From contig NZ_BMJY01000001.1 of NCBI RefSeq assembly GCF_014643695.1, positions 463,597-527,596 on the forward strand: a stretch of 64,000 bases of DNA, in the 5' to 3' direction. The first letter of the stretch is position 1, and every line of letters begins with the position of its first letter. This stretch comes from Microbacterium album. GTDB taxonomy: Bacteria > Actinomycetota > Actinomycetes > Actinomycetales > Microbacteriaceae. This document shows, in pieces, positions 60,094 through 64,000 of this stretch. The notes beneath the pieces are model-generated. The model made no database searches. It was not told the origin of the DNA and saw only the letters and a program-made list of their open reading frames with translations. Made by a program: the position numbers and the translations under genes.

Positions 60094-61335
60094 ATGAGCA
60101 AGCGCATCGTCGTGACCGGAATCGGCGCCACCTCGGCGCTGGGCGGCACCGCCCCCGAGAACTGGCAGAACCTGCTGGCCGGCGTCTCCGGCGCACGCCC
60201 GCTCACGCACGACTGGGTGGCCGAGTACGAGCTTCCCGTCACGTTCGCCGCCGAGGCGGTCGTGCGGCCCGAGACGGTGCTCGAGCGCCCCCAGGCCAAG
60301 CGCCTGGACCCGGCATCGCAGTTCGCGCTCATCGCCGCGATGGAGGCATGGGCCGACGCGGGCGCGCCCGAGGTGGATCCCGACCGGCTGGGTGTCGACT
60401 TCGCCACCGGGATCGGCGGCGTCTGGACGCTGCTGGACGCGTGGGACACGCTCCGTGAGAAGGGACCGCGGCGCGTCATGCCGATGACGGTGCCCATGCT
60501 CATGCCGAACGCGGCGGCCGGGAATCTCTCCCTGCACTTCGGCGCGCGCGCCTTCTCGCGCACCGTCGCCTCCGCCTGCGCCTCGAGCGTCGAGTCGATC
60601 GCCAGCGCTTACGAGCACATGCAGCTGGGGCTCGCCGACGTCGTGATCGCGGGTGGCACGGAGTCCGCGATCCACCCGATCACCGTCGCGGCGTTCGCGT
60701 CGATGCAGGCGCTGTCGCGCCGCAACGACTCCCCCGAGACGGCATCGCGCCCCTTCAGCCTCGGGCGCGACGGCTTCGTCATGGGCGAGGGCGCCGCCGT
60801 GCTCATCCTCGAGACCGAGGAGCACGCGCTCGCGCGCGGAGCGAAGATCTACGGACGCCTCGTGGGCAGTGCGGTCACGGCCGACTCGCACCACATCACC
60901 GCGCCCGACCCGGAGGGCATGGGCGCGAGCCGTGCCGTGCGGCAGGCCCTGGAGCAGGCGGGCGCGTCGCCCGACGACGTCACCCACATCAACGCGCACG
61001 CCACCTCGACGCCGGTGGGCGACGTGGCGGAGTACACCGCCCTGCGCTCGGTCTTCGGGGAGCGCGTGCACGACATCCCGATCTCCGCGACCAAGGCGTC
61101 GACCGGTCACCTGCTCGGCGGCACGGGCGCGCTCGAGGCCGTCTTCGCGCTGCTCGCGGTGAAGGAGCGCGTCGCACCGCCCACCATCAACCTCACGGAG
61201 CCGGATCCGGACATCCCCGTGAAGGCTTCGGTCGAGCCGCAGCCCCTCGCCGAGGGTCCGCAGCTCGCGATCACGAACTCGTTCGGCTTCGGCGGGCACA
61301 ACTCCGTGGCGGCGTTCGCGTCGTACGACGACTGA
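60094..61335 (+). CDS. fabF: Beta-ketoacyl-ACP synthase II
   Basis: A 413-residue elongating condensing enzyme: catalytic Cys162 (SACASSVES), His in NAHATSTPVGD and KASTGHLLGG, and GFGGHNSV. ATG 60094 follows GAGGAACC. Last FAS gene, ended by a strong terminator. Confidence 0.97.
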   Translation: MSKRIVVTGIGATSALGGTAPENWQNLLAGVSGARPLTHDWVAEYELPVTFAAEAVVRPETVLERPQAKRLDPASQFALIAAMEAWADAGAPEVDPDRLGVDFATGIGGVWTLLDAWDTLREKGPRRVMPMTVPMLMPNAAAGNLSLHFGARAFSRTVASACASSVESIASAYEHMQLGLADVVIAGGTESAIHPITVAAFASMQALSRRNDSPETASRPFSLGRDGFVMGEGAAVLILETEEHALARGAKIYGRLVGSAVTADSHHITAPDPEGMGASRAVRQALEQAGASPDDVTHINAHATSTPVGDVAEYTALRSVFGERVHDIPISATKASTGHLLGGTGALEAVFALLAVKERVAPPTINLTEPDPDIPVKASVEPQPLAEGPQLAITNSFGFGGHNSVAAFASYDD

Positions 61336-61358
61336 CCCGCCTTTCCCCGCAGAACGCA

Positions 61359-61390
61359 GGACGCCCCGGAGGTTCTCCTCCGGGGCGTCC
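61359..61390. terminator. Bidirectional terminator after fabF
   Basis: A 14-bp perfect stem GGACGCCCCGGAGG / CCTCCGGGGCGTCC with a TTCT loop, in the gap between convergent fabF and DUF3145 genes. Confidence 0.88.
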
Positions 61391-61414
61391 GCGGTCTCAC
61401 GGGGCGGGCGCGGG

Positions 61415-61918
61415 TCAGCCGACCTTGTGCAGCCAGACGACCGGCGCGTCGTCGCTCGCGTGGCGGAATGGCTCGAGCTCCTGGTCCCACGCCGAGCCGA
61501 GAGCGATGTCCAGCTCCCGCTGCAGCTCGATCGGGTCGCCGGCGGCGACCTCCATCGCGTACCGGATGCGGTCCTCGGGCACGACGACGTTGCCCGCCGT
61601 GTCCATCTGGGCGTAGTGGATGCCCAGGTCGGGCGTGTGCATCCAGCGGCCGCCGTCGCTTCGCGGTGTCGGGTCCTCCGTCACCTCGAAGCGCAGGTGC
61701 TCCCAGCCGCGGATCGCCGTCGCGAGGGCAGCGCCGGTACCGGCGGGGCCCTCCCAGTAGAACTCCGCGCGCCGCGATCCGCTCAGCACAGGCTGGTCGG
61801 CCCACTCGAAGTTCACGGCACGGCCGAGCGAGCGGCCGACCGCCCACTCCAGGTGGGGGCACAACGCACGTGGCGCTGAGTGGATGTACACCACTCCGCG
61901 CGCCATTGGTGTCGCCAT
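61415..61918 (-). CDS. DUF3145 family protein
   Basis: A 167-residue actinobacteria-specific protein: GVVYIHSAPRALCPHLEWA, RAEFYWEGPAGTGA, and DLGIHYAQMDTAGNV. Function unknown, but it is conserved next to fabF in Streptomyces and here, so a link to lipid or envelope synthesis is plausible. GGAGAGATC precedes ATG 61918. Confidence 0.93.
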   Translation of the reverse strand: MATPMARGVVYIHSAPRALCPHLEWAVGRSLGRAVNFEWADQPVLSGSRRAEFYWEGPAGTGAALATAIRGWEHLRFEVTEDPTPRSDGGRWMHTPDLGIHYAQMDTAGNVVVPEDRIRYAMEVAAGDPIELQRELDIALGSAWDQELEPFRHASDDAPVVWLHKVG

Positions 61919-62077
61919 GATCTCTCCGTTTCGTCAGGTGCGTCTTCCCCTACGACCTGACCGGCGATCCGGCTGACGAGTATTCGGTTCTGGAAGCATT
62001 ATCACCCGCGCGGGGGACAAATCACAAGCTTGTCATTTCGCGCCGCCATGCGGGCGAATCTCACGCGGAGGCTTCCG

Positions 62078-62152
62078 TGGGGCAGGCGGGACTCGAACCC
62101 GCGCGTCGTTGAGTTATGAGCTCACTGCCTTAACCAGCTTGGCCACTGCCCC
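62078..62152 (-). tRNA. tRNA with CAT anticodon (Met or Ile2)
   Basis: On the minus strand 75 nt form a cloverleaf: acceptor GGGGCAG with CTGCCCC, discriminator A, D arm TGGCCAAGCTGGTTAAGGC, anticodon arm GTGAGCTCATAACTCAAC and T arm GCGGGTTCGAGTCCCGC. CCA is not encoded. CAT cannot distinguish elongator Met from Ile2 (which needs lysidine) by eye. Confidence 0.9.
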
Positions 62153-62181
62153 GTCGCCATCGAGCCTAGCGCGCGGGCGCT

Positions 62182-63804
62182 TCAGTCGATCTCACCCTCG
62201 CGGAAGGCCTCCGGAACGACGTGCGCGTGAAGGCGCTCGAGGATCGCGATCTGCGCGCGGCTGCGCTCCACGAGGTCGGCGAAGACCTCCTCGGGCAGGC
62301 CCAGGTCGGGCGCAAGCGTGCGCATCGTCTCCCAACCGCTGAGCTTGCCCGCCACCGCGCCGCGCAAGAGCTCGATCTCCAGCACGGGCGTCATGGGCGA
62401 GCCGAGGGGGCGACCGTTGGTCTTGAGCCGGCCGACACGCTCCGCGATCCACGCCGCGGCCTGGCGGTGAGGCCGGCGGCGGAACTCGAGCGTGCCGATG
62501 AGCCGGTGGAGGAACTCGCGCTCCTCGCCGATCTCTCGCGAGATGCGCGCGATGTCCGGGCCGAGATCCGTGTCGGCGTAGGCCTCGGCCATCCGCTCCA
62601 GCCGTTGGACGCCCGCGGTCGCCCCCGTGAGGTGATCCGACAGGTAGAGGCCGAGGATGTCGCGCTCCAGCTCCACCGGCGCCCGCGGCCCCGACGACTC
62701 CGCGCCCGGGCCGGCGACGCTGTCAGGAGCGTCATCGCCGTCGGGTCGCTGGTCGTGCGGCCACTCGGTGCGGGGACGCATCGGCGGGCTGGCGGTCCCC
62801 GCCCCGTCCGCCATGCCCTGCAGCATCTCGCGCAGCGTCGCGTGCGCGTCGTGCCTCGGCGCCCAGCCCAGCTCGTGCCGCGCGCGCTCGGTCGACATGA
62901 CGGGCACGCTCATCGCCATGTCCAGCCAACCCGGGTCGGCAGCGAGCGCCCGAGCGCGCCACGCCGCGTGCATGACGGGCCGGAGCACACGAGGCGGCAG
63001 CGCCACACGCCGCCCGCGGGCGATCACGTCGGCGAGATCCTGCTCTCGCAGGACCGGATCCGTGGCGATGTTGAAGGCACCGGTCGCCCGCTGCAGGATG
63101 ATCCGACGGTAGGCGTCGGCGAGGTCGTCGCCATGGACGACCTGTACGCGCACTCCCGCCGGCAGCGCGATGAGCGGCATCGCGCCCGGGCGCAGCAGCG
63201 CGGGCGGCACCAGCGCCCCGACGAACAGACGCACGATGTGGGCGCCCGCCTCGGCATCGAAGACGAGCGCCGGGCGGACGCGCGCGACCGACAGGCCCCT
63301 GCGCTCGGCTTCGTCGAGAAGGCCCTCCTGGGCCACCTTGTCGACCGAGTAGTGCGCGGTGGGGACGCCCCGGGTCGGCCACGACTCAGCGCGCGGAGCG
63401 TCATCCGACACGCCCGCGTAGACACCGACCGACGAGGCGCACACCAGGTGCGACACACCCGCGCGCACGCAGGCCTCGATCACGCGACGCGTGCCGTCCA
63501 CGTTCGCGCGTCGCAGCAGGTCGCGCTGGCGGTTCGGCTGGATGAGCCACGCGAGGTGCACGACCGTGTCCGCCCCGGCGATGGCGTCGGCGAGCCGGTC
63601 GACGACGCGGTCGTCCGCCGCGCTGTCCACAGACGGCATGGCGATGTCGACAAGCTCCCAGCGCGCCGCGTCGTACGGGCGCGCCCCCGTGTCCGGAGAG
63701 CGGCGCGCGATGCCGACGATCTCGTCGATCTCAGGCTCCCCCCGCAAGGCCTGCAGCAGCCCGGTGCCCGAGTTCCCGCTCGCACCGACGATCGCTATCC
63801 TCAT
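62182..63804 (-). CDS. NAD-dependent epimerase/dehydratase with C-terminal helical domain
   Basis: A 540-residue protein. Residues 1-330 are an extended SDR: NAD site IVGASGNSGTGLL, VDGTRRVIEACVRAGVS, active-site SSVGVYAG and YSVDKVAQE (Tyr-x-x-x-Lys). Residues about 331-370 are an Asp/Pro linker. Residues 370-540 form a separate helix-rich, charged domain (LGLYLSDHLTGATAGVQRLERM, EFRRRPHRQ, GRPLGSPMTPVLE) of unknown function. ATG 63804 is preferred over 63816 because GGGGG lies just upstream. The natural reading is a fused helper domain. Confidence 0.88.
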   Translation of the reverse strand: MRIAIVGASGNSGTGLLQALRGEPEIDEIVGIARRSPDTGARPYDAARWELVDIAMPSVDSAADDRVVDRLADAIAGADTVVHLAWLIQPNRQRDLLRRANVDGTRRVIEACVRAGVSHLVCASSVGVYAGVSDDAPRAESWPTRGVPTAHYSVDKVAQEGLLDEAERRGLSVARVRPALVFDAEAGAHIVRLFVGALVPPALLRPGAMPLIALPAGVRVQVVHGDDLADAYRRIILQRATGAFNIATDPVLREQDLADVIARGRRVALPPRVLRPVMHAAWRARALAADPGWLDMAMSVPVMSTERARHELGWAPRHDAHATLREMLQGMADGAGTASPPMRPRTEWPHDQRPDGDDAPDSVAGPGAESSGPRAPVELERDILGLYLSDHLTGATAGVQRLERMAEAYADTDLGPDIARISREIGEEREFLHRLIGTLEFRRRPHRQAAAWIAERVGRLKTNGRPLGSPMTPVLEIELLRGAVAGKLSGWETMRTLAPDLGLPEEVFADLVERSRAQIAILERLHAHVVPEAFREGEID

Positions 63805-63816
63805 CGCTGCCCCCAT

Positions 63817-64000
63817 CCGTGTCGCACGCCCGGGAGTCGAAGCTCACCCGATCCGTGCACCCGATCCTGGCCCGGCGGACGAGGGCGGTCCACGGGGTTG
63901 CGGTCACGCCCCGCAGAGCCTAGGTGTGATGTCCAGGGACGTTGTTTCCCGACACGGGGCTGAGCTTGTGCTGGGGTGAGGGCCTCCGGTTGTGAAGTGG
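63817..64000. other. Right-edge stretch without a recognisable gene
   Basis: No convincing coding signal in 184 bp. The last part holds TGTCCAGGG ... CCCGACA-like inverted sequence near 63930-63957, which could be the end of a mobile element or an operator of a gene beyond the window; no call is made. Confidence 0.3.

Overview
The window is about 70% G+C chromosomal DNA from an actinobacterium, most likely Microbacterium or a close relative in Microbacteriaceae. The signs are RbpA, a FasR-fabD-fabH-acpP-fabF-DUF3145 block, a RamB-type regulator beside aceA, an Rpf-LysM protein, polyphosphate glucokinase, a DUF222-HNH protein at the left edge and an LAxTG sortase signal. It is ordinary chromosome with small accessory pockets. 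I saw no prophage, complete IS, CRISPR array, replication origin or rRNA operon.

Layout. 1-12.3 kb: a cut DUF222-HNH gene, a thioesterase, DNA polymerase I, two luciferase-like flavin oxidoreductases, an MFS carrier, an SGNH hydrolase, a PPOX protein, a BASS/arsenic-type carrier, a VOC protein and two alpha/beta hydrolases. 12.3-20 kb: a collapsed divergent MFS/TetR pair, a secreted Rpf-LysM protein, a DUF418 membrane protein, an ECF41 sigma factor with its CMD partner, and two toxin-antitoxin modules (VapBC-like and YefM-YoeB). 20.2-24.7 kb: a 1,490-residue sortase-anchored protein joining a phosphodiester glycosidase to a metallophosphoesterase behind GTTCACC repeats that look like a PHO box. 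24.8-32 kb: a UvrA2-type ABC protein with an AraC regulator and a VOC protein, a LOG protein, an AEC carrier, pabA-pabB and a short-chain dehydrogenase. 32.5-40 kb: a glycerophosphodiesterase, RbpA, ppgK, RNase P RNA, a RamB-like regulator, and isocitrate lyase with malate synthase (glyoxylate shunt). 40-44 kb: a second family-A polymerase in one operon with RNase HI and a zinc-ribbon coiled-coil protein, then an F420-type oxidoreductase. 44-50 kb: an ABC exporter with a histidine kinase and response regulator, a frameshifted cutA, an AraC/VOC pair and tRNA-Val. 50-64 kb: a P-type ATPase, a MOSC protein, aceE, the fatty-acid synthesis cluster, tRNA-CAT and a two-part epimerase.

How the genes work together. 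Pyruvate dehydrogenase E1 sits immediately upstream of the fatty-acid regulator and the FAS-II genes, so acetyl-CoA supply and use lie side by side. The glyoxylate genes are paired with their likely regulator. Several operons are packed with GTGA or TGATG overlaps. At least fifteen genes have a -10-like hexamer (TANNNT or CAGACT) ending 6-7 nt before the start codon, which points to widespread leaderless transcripts.

The best candidate for something new is the phosphodiester glycosidase-metallophosphoesterase fusion with its PHO-box-like promoter. Next are the RNase HI/second polymerase operon and the deletion that joined the MFS and TetR remnants.
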